Notes under the pieces: model-generated
The model's database searches: none
Seen by the model: only the letters and a program-made list of their open reading frames with translations
What the model was told of the DNA's origin: nothing
Shown here: in pieces, positions 1-54,834 of the stretch
Layout of the letters: each line of letters opens with the position of its first letter
How positions within the stretch are numbered: position 1 is the stretch's first letter
Translations under genes and position numbers: made by a program
Assembly (NCBI GenBank): GCA_028571685.1
Contig: CM053142.1
Span: forward strand, 63,141,296-63,205,295
Source of the DNA: Heterohyrax brucei
Taxonomy: Eukaryota > Chordata > Mammalia > Hyracoidea > Procaviidae
DNA length: 64,000 nt
Direction of reading: 5' to 3'

Positions 1-52
1 CACTATCAAGTATGATATGACAGCTGATGCAGATTTCTCCCCCCTCCACATC

Positions 53-240
53 CCAGTTGCCACTGCGTTGACTCTGACTCACAGACAGTGTAGAACTGGG
101 CTTTATAGGGCTTTCAATGGCTGGTTTTTCAGAAGTAGGCCACCAGGCCTTTCTTCCAAGTCTCCCCTTGGTGGACTCAAGCTTCCGACCTTCTAGTTAG
201 TCGCCAAAGGTGTCAACTATTTGAACCACCCAGAGATTCC
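53..240 (-). mobile_element. AfroSINE, antisense
   Basis: It reads as the complement of the SINE: tail near CGTTGACTCTGACTCACAG, body CAGAAGTAGGCCACCAGGCC, head complement ending in ACCACCCAGAGATTCC. The body is diverged. Confidence 0.8.
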
Positions 241-637
241 TCCACTGGGGGAAGATTTTTGATAGCTACAATTTGTTAGATTGTAATTTTCTCGTGTTCC
301 AAGTTTGCTAGGTTTGTTTTTTGAAAACCAACAATAAGTGTTGGATTTTATCAAATACTTCTTCTGAGTATATTCAAATGATTGTATTTTCTTCTCCTTT
401 AAATCTATTAATGTGAATTACATTGAAATTTTTTTTTCAAATTCTTTAACCATCTTTCCATTCCTGCAACAAATCCATCTTGGTCTTAGTATATCATTTT
501 TCGCTACAGCTGCTGGGTTATTGTGTTAATAACTTGTTTAGGAATGGTTTGCATTTCTCTTCATAAGCAAGATAGACCTGGAGGTCTGCTTTCTTATCTG
601 GTTTTGTCCCTGCTTTTATTTTTAAGGTTATCTTAAG

Positions 638-816
638 AAACCCTGGTGGCATAGAGGTTAAGTGCTGTGGCTATTAACCAAAAAGTCAGTAGTTCAAATC
701 CACCAGGCACTCCTTGGAAATGCTATAGGGCAGTTCTACTCTGTCCTATAGGGTCTCCATAGGGTTGTTATGAGTCAGAACTGACTCAATGGCAATAGTT
801 TTGATTTCTTTGGTTT
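638..816 (+). mobile_element. AfroSINE
   Basis: Full-length tRNA-derived copy: ACCCTGGTGGCATAGAGGTT head, box-B-like AGTTCAAATCCACCAGG, tail TATGAGTCAGAACTGACTCA, then a T-rich end. Confidence 0.9.
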
Positions 817-1379
817 AGGCTTATTAGAAGAGTTCTCTTCTCTGCAAGCATTTGCAAGAGATTAGAACTATCTGTTCCCTGAATGTATAACAGACTGTCA
901 AATCATCTGACCTGGTGTTGCAGTTTTGGGGGGCGGAGGGGAAGGGAGGAGGCAGAGAAGAGAGGATAGATTTTAAATTACACATTCAAGTTTCTTTATT
1001 GGTTACATGGCTCAAACTTTCTGTTTTTCCTTGAGCTAGTTTTGGCAAGATATTTTTCTAGGAGAGTATTCATTTTGTGAAGGTTTTCAAAACTGATGCC
1101 ACAAAGTTAGTTTATTCATAGTATTTTTTTCCCTTTTAAAAAAGAAATGCTGCACATTGACAGCTGTGTCCCCTTTATTAGCCCCCAAGCTGTATATATG
1201 TACTGACTTCCTTTGTCATTATCAATGTCATCAGAGGTTTATTCTCCGTTAGAACTTTTTGCTTAGTTAATTCTATTGTATGTTTTCTTTTTCATTATAT
1301 GTGTTCGCATCTTTATGATCTCTGTCTTTCTGCTTATTTCAGTATTATTCTGTTGTTCTTTTTCTCTCTCCTTAAATTA

Positions 1380-1525
1380 GAAACACTGGTGGTATAGTGG
1401 TTAAATGTTATAGCTGCTAAGCAGGAGGTCACCAGTTTGAATCCACCAGGTGCTCCCTGGAAACTCTGCAGGGCCGGAGGTCACTGTGAGTCAGAATCGA
1501 CTTGAGAGTAATGGATTTGTATTTG
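1380..1525 (+). mobile_element. AfroSINE
   Basis: Head ACTGGTGGTATAGTGGTT, box-B-like GTTTGAATCCACCAGG, tail TGAGTCAGAATCGACTTGAG. Slightly shortened in the middle. Confidence 0.88.
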
Positions 1526-1822
1526 CAGTCCCATGATCTGTAAAAGAAAGCAGTTGAACTAACCAGTAAGACTACTCCAGGCCTGGCAGGGGGATTCACA
1601 TGCTCCCCGGGCAGGCAGACAAGGATCCCTCACCTTCTGCCATTCTGGTCCCCAGACAGGGTCAAGAAGACAGGATGGCTCCTAGCCCAGCTGTTTTGGA
1701 AGGAAAGGAGATTGTGGGGCTCCTGAGGGGTAGGGAAGAGACGTGTAAGGTGGATTTAGGAAGAGGTCAGGAAGTGAGGAACAAGAGCCAGGGCTTCTCG
1801 TGGTTTCTTGCCTGCCCTTAGC

Positions 1823-2024
1823 CACTTCCCACAGTTTTCCCAGAGCCAAGCCCAAGGGTCTTCCTTAGAGTCCTTAGGGCATGGGAGCAGGAAGCACTGA
1901 GATGCTGGGGACTGACTAGTGGGGCTAGGTCGCTTGCTTCCCTAGGGAAAGAAGCCACACAGACCTGCAGGGGGGATGAGCGAGAAGGAGGGACGGGGTG
2001 AGGAAAGGGCTCCCAGCCCTCCAC
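1823..2024 (+). repeat. Local direct duplication, copy A
   Basis: It shares with 5531-5732 the order TTCCCACAGTTT, CATGGGAGCAGGAAGC, CTGAGATGCT, CCCTAGGGAA, CTGCAGGGGGGATGAG and GCCCTCCAC. By eye identity is roughly 80%. Origin unknown. Confidence 0.8.
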
Positions 2025-2779
2025 GGCCTCTCCTGAGATCCAGTTCCCTCACTCTCCAGTCACATCCAGAGTGGAATTTTCCTGGTGGGGTCATTCCTGG
2101 ATCTGTCTCTCCCGACTCCTTCCTCTCATTGAATCTCCCTGACTCCAAGCTGGGCTTGGGGCATGTCCCTGAGCCAGGCTGTACCTGAAGGAGAAAGCTG
2201 ACAAGAAGGAAGCCTATAAGTGTATGCCACTGACTCTGGCTCCTCGAAGGGCAGCTCCCTGTCCCCTCTGAAACATCTGCCTGGAGTGAAAGTAGAGCTG
2301 ACTTTTCTCAGCCAGCACTGCCCGGCTCTGCCTCTCCAAGCTGCGCTTTGCACCGGCGGTGGGCTGCACTTCTCAGTGCCTTCTCCTCCCGCACTCCTGA
2401 TCTCTGTGGTGAGCCTGGTGCCACCTGCTGCTCAGAGGAGAGGAAGGTGAATTGGTGAGAGGAGGAAAGAGTATGTAGGGGGACACAAGGGACAGGGCAC
2501 TTGACAAGTGGCCAGAGTCGTGTGGAGTCCAAAGAGAAGGCAGCCCTGAGTTGTCCGGTGAGCAAAGGACACAAAGCGGGACATCCCTCTCAGAGCTGTT
2601 TTCCATGAGTAATCTGAGAACAGTGACACTGAGGGGAAACAGCACCTGCCACGGAGTCCTCTTGGGACCTTCCTCCTCAGGCCTCCAGTACTCCAGAGTC
2701 TACAGCTTCAGCTACCTCCTGCCCCCAAACAACCTCCCATCCAAAAGTTCATCCTTCACCCATGGTCACAGGGGACACC

Positions 2780-3361
2780 TGAGTCAACTGGCATAACACA
2801 GTTTGTAAAGAAAATGTTCTGCACTCTACTTCAGTGGGTAGGGTCCCAGGTCTTAAAAGCTTGTGAGTGGTCACCGAAGATACTCCACTGGTCCCACCAC
2901 TTTGGGAGCAAGGGAGAGTGAAGAAAACCGAAGACACGCAGGAAAGACTAATCTAAAGGACGGATGAACGACAACTACCATGGCTTCCTCCAGGCTGAAG
3001 CCAGCACAACTAGATGGTGCCCGGCTACCACCACTGACCGCTCTGACAGGGACCACAATAGAGGGCCCCAGACAGAGCAGGAGAAAAATGTAGAACAAAA
3101 TTCAAACTCGCTACTGAAGTCACCCTTCAGCCGAAGGTTAGACAGGCCCATAAAACAGAACAAGACTAAATGGGCACACCAGCCCAGGAGCAAGGACAAG
3201 AAGGCAGGAGGGGATAGGAGAGCTGGTAATGGTAAGTTCAAGAAAGGGACACATTATGGGATTGTAAACCAATGTCATAAACCAGTATGTGTATTGTTCA
3301 ACAAGAAATTAATTTGCTCTGTAAACTTTCATCTAAAGTACAATGAAAAAAGAACAAGCTA
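2780..3361 (+). mobile_element. L1-like 3' end (afrotherian-type)
   Basis: It shares CAGGTCTTAAAAGCTTGTGA and ACAACTAGATGGTGCCCGGC blocks with the other copies of the family and ends AAACTTTCATCTAAAGTACA followed by an A-rich tail. The 5' limit is uncertain. Confidence 0.6.
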
Positions 3362-4087
3362 AAATTGTGTGTGTGTTGCATATTGTCCTTCATTCTGGCT
3401 CAAGGAAGATGCCACGGAGCCAGGTAGCAAGTTCATTTCACCCTGGGAATCAACAGACATTGACCGGTGGTGATTTCTGGAAAGCAGTGATCAATTAGTC
3501 ATGTCTGTCAAGGATGGGGAGAGGCGTGGGAGTAATGTCAGGGCCCACAGCAGTGTTTTGCCAGTCCTACCATAGAAAAAATCAATCTTACTGCAGTATT
3601 TATGTAGCCCATGCTGAGGTTTGAAAGGTTGTCAACACCACGACCAGGTACTAGGCCATGGGGTCCATCCCGTTATTATTTATAATTGGAAAATCTGAGT
3701 CCACTTGGTTTGAGGAGACAGGGAAGAGGGCACTGCCCACAGGCTGACCAGGCCCTTGTTGGAGTGGTAGAAGTGTTCTCCCCTCCCAGCAGTCAGGATG
3801 GCCGTGCTCTGGACAGCAGCTGGCTCAGTGTCAGGCATCTTTGCCTTACTGTGGCTGGGGTTTGTTTGTCGGTCTACACTGGTAGCCTGGATCCTTGTGG
3901 CCTGGCTGCCCATCCCATATACCCTGCTTGCTTCTGGGGTCTGTGCCTTTCTAAAGTCCCTTGATTGCCAACTTTCAGCCTACTTCTTTTCCTTGTCTGT
4001 GGTTACAGTGACCGTCTGTCCTGGATATTTTGGGAGAAGCCTAATTTTATTATTTTTTCAATGAATGTGGTTTTAACATGCATTTTG

Positions 4088-4241
4088 GAAACCCTGGTGG
4101 GATAGTTGGTTAAATGCTACGTCTGCTAACAAAAAGGTTGGCATTTTGAATCTGCCAGGTGCTCTTTGGAAACTGTATAGAGCAGTTCTACTCTGCCCTA
4201 TGGGGTCACTATGAGAATCAACTCAACAACAGTGGGTTTTG
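4088..4241 (+). mobile_element. AfroSINE
   Basis: Head AAACCCTGGTGGGATAGTTG, box-B-like region TTTTGAATCTGCCAGG, tail GGGGTCACTATGAGAATCAA. Last SINE before the SINE-free interval 4242-12865. Confidence 0.88.
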
Positions 4242-5530
4242 AACATGCATTTTTAATTTTAAGACTTTTCATGTAAATAAATTCAGGTATCAGGAAACTG
4301 CTCTTTGGTGGATTGTCCTGATTTCTGCCTGAAAAAAAAACATGTGGTCATTCCAGCTACTGCCTCTGTGGAGGCAGCGGTCTCAGCTGCTCACCTGGCC
4401 TCAGGCCTCACCAGAGAGGCACTTGGAGAACTCCACCCCGATGCTAACTCTGAATTAGCCCCTCTGCCCCCACGTCTCTTGCATCACCATTCTCTGTGTG
4501 GAAATCCTTGGTGCATGTATCTGTGTGCTTGTTACAGCACCAGTGGAAACTCTTCAAGCAGCAACTCTGCTTGTCCCATCACTGCTGAGCCACCGAGAAC
4601 AGCATCTGGTAGGCGGTAGATGTTCACAAGTTTGCCGTTGAACTCACCCTGGCTTTTTTGCACTGATATTTTGTTCTGGCCCTTGGCTCTTGGCTAGAAA
4701 CTGGCAAATCCAAGGACCTCTTACTGGAAATGTTCTAAATCAATGATGTGTGAGTTTTCCCAATCTGCACAGAGTCATCACAAAGGGAGATGCGGCTGGT
4801 CACAGCTCTCCATCTCTGCGGCACATGACACCAGAGGGACTCTGTAAGTGTAGCACATCTTCCTCTTTCAGTGGAGGGACAGGCATTGCTCCTAGATGAC
4901 CACAGGCCCCGTTAGATAGGGAGGATGGGTGTCAGTATCCCACAGCCCAGCACATATGGCGGGGCCCTCTCCTGGGCCTGCACTGAGCTTGGTCCCCATA
5001 GGGGTGCTCTCAAGGGGCTGGTCCTCAGCTTCCTATGTTAGAGAATTCCCAGGACAGGTCATAGTTGGCTCCAGGCTTCTCCTGGAATTTCCTGCTTCCG
5101 AGGAAGAAGCTGAGCTCTCACTTCTTTTCCAGCCTTTAACAGAGAATGGTGGGACCAGCTGGGGAGGGCACTGGAACTGCCTGGATTTAAGACAGCAGGA
5201 TGCCCTCTGCAGGCACCCAAAGACTAGCCTTCCTGGCCAGTAGCTTTTCCTCCATGGAGCCACTGCTACCTCTGTGTCTCTGGAAGACTCCTCTTTCTCG
5301 GCAGGAGAAATTACCCCATCCGCAAGCCCCTTTCCATGGAGCCTGATGTGAGCATTCCAAGTAGCTGTGGACACTCACCTAAGCACCTTGCCTCTTCACC
5401 CATCACTCCTGCTCTGAGATACATGGGCTGTTGGGATACATCATCTCTCCAAAGCTGGTCTCCATTGGAACCTGTTTTCAAGCAGCCAAAAGCTCAGTGG
5501 CCGTGGGTGTTTTTCTGCCTGTCTGGGGGC

Positions 5531-5732
5531 TAATTCCCACAGTTTCCTTGGAGCCAGGCTCCAGGATATTCCTTAGGGTCCTTAGGGTCATGGGAGCAGG
5601 AAGCGCTGAGATGCTAGGGACGGGCTAGTAGGGCTAGGTCACCTGGTTCCCTAGGGAAGTAAGCCACCCAGATCTGCAGGGGGGATGAGAGGGAGGGAGG
5701 GAGGGCATGAGGAAAGAGTCCCCTGCCCTCCA
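5531..5732 (+). repeat. Local direct duplication, copy B
   Basis: Second copy of the segment at 1823-2024, same strand, about 3.7 kb away. Sequence outside the 202 bp does not align by eye. Confidence 0.8.
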
Positions 5733-6135
5733 CCCCATCTGTGTGTGTGTACATGTGTGCATATATGCTGGTGGGGGTAGGTGACACCAGCATGCACTTA
5801 GTTAACTGACCACCCTGCACCCCCAGCTCTGCCCCCACCCAGGCCCACCCACAGATGGCTGGCCATACCGTCCGATGCCCAAGCCTCCCTTAGGCAAGGC
5901 AAAGCTCCCCAATCCTGCCTCCCCGTGCCCCAGGCCTTGCCCAGCAGCCTTGGGACTCAGGCCAGCAGTATGTCCCCTTACCTGGGACCCTCACTAACTG
6001 GACACTTTGATTGACAGTGAGCCCTTCATCTTGCAGAACAAAAGAAATTGAACCGAAACAGTTTGCTCAAGTGACATATTTCAATATAATCTCTAAAACT
6101 CTATGAATTGAACAGATAAAATACCTCTGGGCTAT

Positions 6136-6141
6136 TTTATT
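6136..6141 (-). terminator. Candidate distal poly(A) signal AATAAA
   Basis: The minus strand reads TTTTGTAATAAAATAGCCC here. Downstream on that strand the sequence is moderately U-rich (TTTTATCTGTTCAATTC). It is the first good hexamer after the SINE-free UTR interval, which is why it is preferred as the distal end. Confidence 0.45.
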
Positions 6142-7459
6142 ACAAAATATTTGCCATTTGGATTAGCCACTGGGCGCAGCCACCCTGCCTTTCCCTAGAG
6201 AGGCTTCTCTCTGATGGGGTGGACGGGTGTGTTTGAGGGGGATGGGCTGCAGTGAGAAGGTCTGTACAGCAGGACAGAGAGACAGATGGCCACTGGAGCA
6301 GCCTATAGAGCACAGAGACATTCTGGCAGGCTGTGGAGGGCAACAAGGGGTGAGGGTCAAGAAATTTCAGGGTCAGGGTCCAGGGCCAATACAGATGTGT
6401 GGGAACCTTTGGAGACAGACAGACAGACAGATTTTCAGAACAAGCTACTTGGGCATGTTTCAGGTCTGGAGGTGGGACTTGCTCAAAAGTGGGTAGGAAA
6501 GCTAGTTTCACCTCCCACTCTTGATTCTTCAATTGGGACCAAATGGATAAAATCAGGAGAGGGACCCAGGCCCCATAAGTAAGGCTTAGACAGTCAGTGA
6601 AGCGGGACTACCTTGGGGTAATCAGGCGCATAGCCAGGAGGCTGGGGCGTGGGCACTGGAGGCTATGCCTGGGGACTGAGCCACACTCCACTCCTGCTCA
6701 GTCTTGGGAGAGCAGGGGGCCCAGAAGCATCTCCAGCTGGGTCCTCTGGGAGGGCCTAAGGCCCTGACTGGCCACTGCCACTTGGCAGGGCAGGAGGGAT
6801 CTCCCAGGCTCTGGAGGCTGGGCCGTAGGGGATGGTGAGAGAGGTGGGCCCCGACCTCAGTTAGCTGGGTGATAGGGCACAGAAATTACACATGTGAAGT
6901 TCTTCCCCTGACACCAAAGAGGGCCAGCTGTGCCTTGCTCCAGGGCTAAATGGGGTCTAAGCCTCTGGAGGATAAATGCACGTTGAAGTTCACGGTCGCC
7001 TCCACAAGCTGCTAATCCCAGGCAGCTTTGCTTGCCGGGACAGGACTCCCAGTGCAAGAGTGGACAGCCACCACAGCCCCCTAGGGGTGGGGGCTGGGGC
7101 TCTGAGATGCCTGAGAGTTCAGATGCTCAGAGGCAAGGCCCTGCCGGCCCTCAGACTCTGTAGCCCCCAGTCTTACAGGGCTCAGCTGAGCCAGAGGGAT
7201 CCTCTCAGAGCAGAGGTGCCAGTATCAGGGAAGGGCATTTGGTAAACTGTGGAGCATAATGTGAGCAGGAGAGCTCAGCAGGACGGCTGGGTTGTGGGGG
7301 GCTGTCCGCTTCCTCAGCAGCCCTGGGTCCTCAAGGCCCTCACCCGTGCGTGTACTCAGCCACACTCACCGCTTCTGTTTCTTTGTTATTCATACTCCCT
7401 GTCTCATTCATCATTTTCACTCCATCCAAACATGCATTTTCACTCGTCCTCTCTCAGTA

Positions 7460-7465
7460 TTTATT
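7460..7465 (-). terminator. Candidate proximal poly(A) signal AATAAA
   Basis: The minus strand reads GGGAGTGAATAAATACTGAG, followed about 20-40 nt later by a GU-rich stretch (TGTTTGGATGGAGTG). It could serve an alternative shorter transcript end. Confidence 0.3.
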
Positions 7466-9469
7466 CACTCCCGTGCCCACATCTCCACTGATGGATTCCC
7501 TAAGGCTCTGACCCTCACTGCCCAGGCTGCCTTCACTTGTTACAGGTGAACCCTGCCTTGGTCAAGGGCATCAGAGGTGGCTGATTTCGGCACCTCATCT
7601 GCCAGCTGCTCCATCCTCAAAGGTTCCAACTGGGGTGTCCCTGTTGAGACACAGGTGGAACCAGGGCCATAAGGACAGACACAGCATACGGACAGAGGAG
7701 CCTCAGTGGGAGAAGACAGCAAACTGGCTGCAAGTGACAGAAACGGGGTCAACAAAGACAGGGCCAGAAATAAACCCACAAAGTGACATCATGATGACGT
7801 CTGGGTGATCACACACACACACGGTAAGTGGGTCATCTAGTACCTCACACAGCAGGGGAAGAATCTTTGCCTCCCAGTTGGCCCAGGGTATACTGCAGGT
7901 TGTGGCTTGGGGCAGGGGTTAAGCCAACTCACTGTAAACTTTGACAATATCTACTTGCACCTCTCAGGCCTCTGTAACGGTGGGTTCCCAGCAGGAGGGA
8001 GATGCTAACACAGGACATCAACTACCACTGGCACAGGACTGGAGATCCAGTCTGGCTTGGGACAAACACTTCCCAAAAGGGCCACAATTAGAACAGATCA
8101 AGGCACGCTGCCCCCTGGTCTTCGAGGCAGGGCTGGCCTCCCATGGGGCTGGGGGGTGAGGGGAGCCCTTCCCAAGGCCAGGGCTTGATGGGTCTGCCTA
8201 AACGGTGTCCCCCAATTTTGCTGGCCGTCGAGGAGGTCAGCAAGTCTGGAAAGCCTCTACCTGGCACTCCTACACACTTTTGAGGGTTCCTGGGTTCTTT
8301 GAGTCACCCCTGCTGGAGGCAGGTCTGGTGCTGCCGGTGAGGAGACAGTCAAAGGCTGAGGGACCAGTTTGGGATGCCCACTGGGGAAAGGCAGGCGGCC
8401 GTGCAGCACATGCTTCTGCCACCCACTCTGTGCCCAAATCTCTCCTGGAAGCCGCAGAAGACAAGCAAGGAGGAGCCCCAACTCCTACCCTCTGCTGGTT
8501 ACATCTACCCCAGGGGAAATCACTTTCCTTCCCTGTGTGCGTCCACAGAGGAACAACCACCTGGTTACCGAGTGTGTCTCTACAGGTCTGTGCACACTAC
8601 CTGCTGGCTGAGCATCTGGGGCTAGACAACTGAGAAACTCTGGGAAAAGTGCATTTGGCAAATACACGACCTCATGAGTCCACAGCCCTGTTCAAGTGGC
8701 CACAGGAGAGCTGGGGGTACTCCTCTTTCCCTCTTCCCTGGGGCCTGGGGGTTTCTGATCTGGGCAGCCTGGGGCAGGCAGAGCCCCATCCTTGGGAAAG
8801 CTGGAGGAGAGACCCTGCGACGAAGGGGAAGGGTGCAGTGATGACAAGCAACCTCCCTGGGGATGGAGGGGCAGCCTCTTGCGAACACTGGGCTGGAGGT
8901 GGGGGACAGCAGAGAAAGCCGCCCCTTCTCAGACCTCATACCCACCTGGCTCTTCCATGGAGCAGTGTCAACCCTCCTCCACCCAGTCCAGCCACAGATG
9001 GACCCAACCCTGTGGTGCCAGACCACCTTCTGTCCAATGCTCCAGCGCTGGCCAGCCCAGCCTCCCCTGCTCCTTCCCACCAGCCTGAGGCCCCTGGTAC
9101 TAGCAGACTTCTGGCGCTGGGGACAGGGAGGCCCTCCACTCTTGTTTTCTTCAATCCATGGTCCAAATGGGGAGCATGATAGCAAGAGGAAGAGGAGGCT
9201 CTTTACTTCCGGCTGTGCAGGGCCCCAGGAGGGTGAGCTGGTGTCTCCAGGTTTGAGGGTAGGGTGCTCAACCAAATAAGGGAAGCATGGTGGGGGCAGG
9301 CAAACCAGGTGCCAGGGACTAGGGTCTGGTTTCAAAACAGCAGTGATCGGTGACCAGAATGTGTTGTTGTGTCAGGTTGTGGGGAGCTGAGGCAGGGCAG
9401 TCTGCACTGCCGCGCACAGCCAGATCCCCTGGTGGCCAGCCCTCGGGGACAGCAGGCTGGGGGTGCCTA

Positions 9470-52032
<42,563 letters not shown>

Positions 52033-52827
52033 CTGAAACAAGATGGACAGAAAGGGGTTAAAATCTCAGCTGGAGAAAGGGTGTTGCAACCGTTCTGGAA
52101 AGCTGGGGGTGATGAGTATTAAGCGGTGCAGGGAGTCACCTGGACAAACTGGTTCTGGAATATATAGCTGGGAGGGCCTCCGGGGCTTAAAGTCTGAAAA
52201 ACTTCTAGCATGAAAGAAAGTTAAGTACTGGAGAGGTGCCAGGTACTTGGCAAAACTCCTGGAGCTGTAGGATACAGGATTAGAGAATCCAGAGATTGGT
52301 GAGGTCTCCCAAGGGACAGGGCAGAGACGTGCCACTGATGGCAGTCAGATATTGCTGCTGTGGTGGTTATTAAAAAATGTTCATATCACAGATGGGTACT
52401 GAGGTATTTATTCATGAAAATCAGAGTATCTTGAATTTGTATTAAAATGCTCCATCAAAAAAGTGAAAGGGTTAGATAAACAAGATTATTAATATTAATG
52501 AAAAGATCAATAAAATAAGCACATTAATAAAAACAGTTGGAGCTGGGTGATGGGCACGTGAGAGTTTATTACACTATTCTTTCTACTTTGTGTATACTTG
52601 AAAATAATAAAAAATTAAACAGACATACTAAAAAAGAAGAATTGCTGCTACACTATCTCACTTGCTTTCCCTCTCAGCATCCATGTCACTGTATTGGGAC
52701 AGTTCTCCATTCTTGGGGGCATCATAAGGGTTGGGACTGGGGTTTCGTCATCTCTCTGTTCCTAGTACCTAGCCCATGGTCTGGCACATGATACATGCTC
52801 AACAAATGTGAACAGAATGAAGAGTTG

Positions 52828-52946
52828 GGTGGATAGTGGGTGGGTGGGTGGAGGGGTGGAGGGGTGGACAGGTGGACAGGTGGACAGATGGACAGACGGA
52901 TGGACGGGTGGATGGATGGATGGATGGACGAATGAATGGATGGATG
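52828..52946 (+). repeat. Decayed GGAT/GGTGGACA minisatellite
   Basis: Units drift across the tract: GGGTGGGTGG, then GGTGGACAGGTGGACA, then GGATGGATGGATGG. This fits expansion from a tetranucleotide with point changes. Confidence 0.88.
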
Positions 52947-54399
52947 TCTCAAGAGTGGATTTCCCTCTATGCCACCAAAACCAATGGTTTCACAATTCAA
53001 GATACACCTATTCACAACAATGGGAGCTGTCCAACCAGGGCAGAGCTTGCTGTATTGGTGATGGCACCGCGCCTGGCAAACACAACCCCAGGAAAATCTC
53101 TGACACGGACCCTTGAAGTCTGTGTTCGGGTTTCTTACTTACCTCCTCTCATCCCTGCCCTCTGTCTGTGGTCTTTTCTCCCCTTTGGGTTGTCATGAAC
53201 TCAGTTTTTCTTCCTTACCAAAACCTCCCAGGAATGGACCCAGAGATGTGAGTAACCGGTAACACTCAACCATGCTCCCTTTCTTGGAGGTTTCTGCATT
53301 TCAACAAGGGACAAGGTCTATGCAGAAGAATGGGCTTCATGGTGGCATTGTGGGTTCTGATAAGTCCTTAGAGAAGTTTGGGAAGTGGAAAAGTGTTCCT
53401 GGGCCATGAAATTATGTTCCTTACACAGCAATCTACTCCCCTTACATATATAATGTCGTTTCTGAACTAAGAATCAGGACAGACGGGCTGAGGTGAATAC
53501 TTCAAGGCAAGGACAACATCATCACGTTTCTCAGGGATCATTGGTAGGGAGGGGTATAGATAGAAAGACCAAGTTTCAGCCCTCACAGTACTTGAACCCA
53601 TTGCCTGTTCCCCTCTCCTCTACCCACAAAGGGGCACAGTAGGAGTGACCACCTCCCTTACAACTCCTGGGTACAATGGATGCCCCCTGGCTGGGCCTCT
53701 TAGCCTAGAAGATCTCACATATACAAACCCAAGTCTCCAGGACAACTGCAGCTAAAATTGGATATCTTTAATACATGTTTCAGCTCTTCAGCCTTACCAT
53801 TCCATGCCCATCTCCAAACCTAGTGAAATGATCTGTTTCTCCCTCCACATCCACCCCGACTCTCCTGAGATATTCAGAAAATGTGTTCATAGTAATGTTC
53901 AAATGGCCAACAAGGCTTCCTATATGACCCTCCCCAGAAGTATCTGTATTTTACAATGTACAAAGCCTGGGACAGAAGGCAGCAAACTCTAGTGGGGTCA
54001 TGAGCCTCAGATTGTAGGGGCCTTCAAAGTGCTCTTAAAAATCATACCAAGTGTTGCTGGCAGAATTCAGTGTTTTGCAATTGCAGGGCTGAGGATCTCA
54101 GTTCCCAGAGGCTGCCCACTGTTCCCTGCCACGTGCCCTTCTCTGCAACATGGGAGTCTGCTACTTCAAGGTCAATCAGGGAGCACCTCTCTGATGCAAC
54201 ACCTTCTTTGAAAAAGATCACTTAATAAGGTTAAGTTTACCAAGTATAATCCCTTCCTTTTGATTAACTCAAAGTCAGTTGACTGGTAACTTATTCATAG
54301 ATGTGGTATTCTGTCAAGTTCGCTGGCCTTACACTCTAGAGGAGTGAATCATACAGGGTATATACACATACAAAAACACACACATGAAACAAAACAAAA

Positions 54400-54557
54400 C
54401 AAAAATATTGCCACTGTCATCAAGTCAATTCCAACTCACAGCAACCTTATAGAGTAGAACTTCAATGTAAGGTTTCTAAGGAGCATCTGGTAGATTTGAA
54501 CAGCTAACCTTTCTGTTAGCAGCCATAGTTCTTAACCACTGCACCACCAGGGCTCCC
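54400..54557 (-). mobile_element. AfroSINE, antisense
   Basis: CATCAAGTCAATTCCAACTC, GATTTGAACAGCTAACCTTT and CTTAACCACTGCACCACCAG. Confidence 0.9.
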
Positions 54558-54620
54558 ACATGTACACGGGGAGGCAGAAATCTTGAGGACCATCTTAGAA
54601 TTCTGTCTACCGCCAGGTGG

Positions 54621-54834
54621 ATAAACCAAAACAAATTCATGGCTGTCAAGTCAATTCCAACTCACAGTGACCTTACAGGACAGAGTAGAAGTACCCTGCA
54701 AGGTTTCTAAGGCTGTATGTAATCTTTACAGAAGCAGACTGCCACATCCTTCTTCTGCACAGCAACTGGTTGATTTGAAATGCTGGTCTTTGAGTTAGCA
54801 GCTAAGTGCTTAACCACTGTACCACCAGGGTTCC
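54621..54834 (-). mobile_element. AfroSINE, antisense, long subtype
   Basis: GTCAAGTCAATTCCAACTCA, TTTACAGAAGCAGACTGCCA and AACCACTGTACCACCAGG. It lies 64 bp from another antisense copy. Confidence 0.9.

Larger units (their letters stand above)
1..6115. other. Intergenic region downstream of IQSEC3
   Basis: No supported gene. It holds four AfroSINEs, one L1-like 3' end (about 2780-3361), a 202-bp duplicated segment present at 1823-2024 and 5531-5732, AT-rich sequence at 240-1380, and short (GGGA)n and (TG)n near 5695-5760. In human the convergent neighbour past IQSEC3 is SLC6A12; I recognise none of its exons here. Confidence 0.6.
6116..9469 (-). other. IQSEC3: Putative IQSEC3 3' UTR
   Basis: The UTR follows the TAG stop directly. 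Its left limit is inferred from the AATAAA at 6141-6136 (minus), giving about 3.3 kb. The stretch has no AfroSINE, L1 or RTE copy, in contrast to both flanks, as expected for a transcribed UTR. It contains GC-rich sequence, a short (CA)n at about 7811-7822, and long open frames on both strands that show no family features. An earlier AATAAA at 7465-7460 could give a shorter UTR of about 2 kb. Confidence 0.55.

Noticed and set aside
638..780. tRNA-gene-like A and B boxes in many places
   Set aside because: They belong to tRNA-derived SINEs; cloverleaf pairing is lost and a SINE body and tail follow.
3798..4064. Hydrophobic 88-codon plus-strand frame resembling a small membrane protein
   Set aside because: It has an ATG but no recognisable family, ends at a SINE boundary, and no neighbouring exon-like structure supports it.
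1..6115. Possible 3' end of the convergent neighbour (SLC6A12 in human)
   Set aside because: No transporter-like coding segment is visible on the plus strand; the neighbour, if conserved, lies further left.
8622..9335. A 237-codon minus-strand open frame just downstream of the IQSEC3 stop
   Set aside because: It starts at TTG rather than ATG, lies in GC-rich 3' UTR, has several overlapping frames on both strands and shows no domain. Open length is explained by composition.
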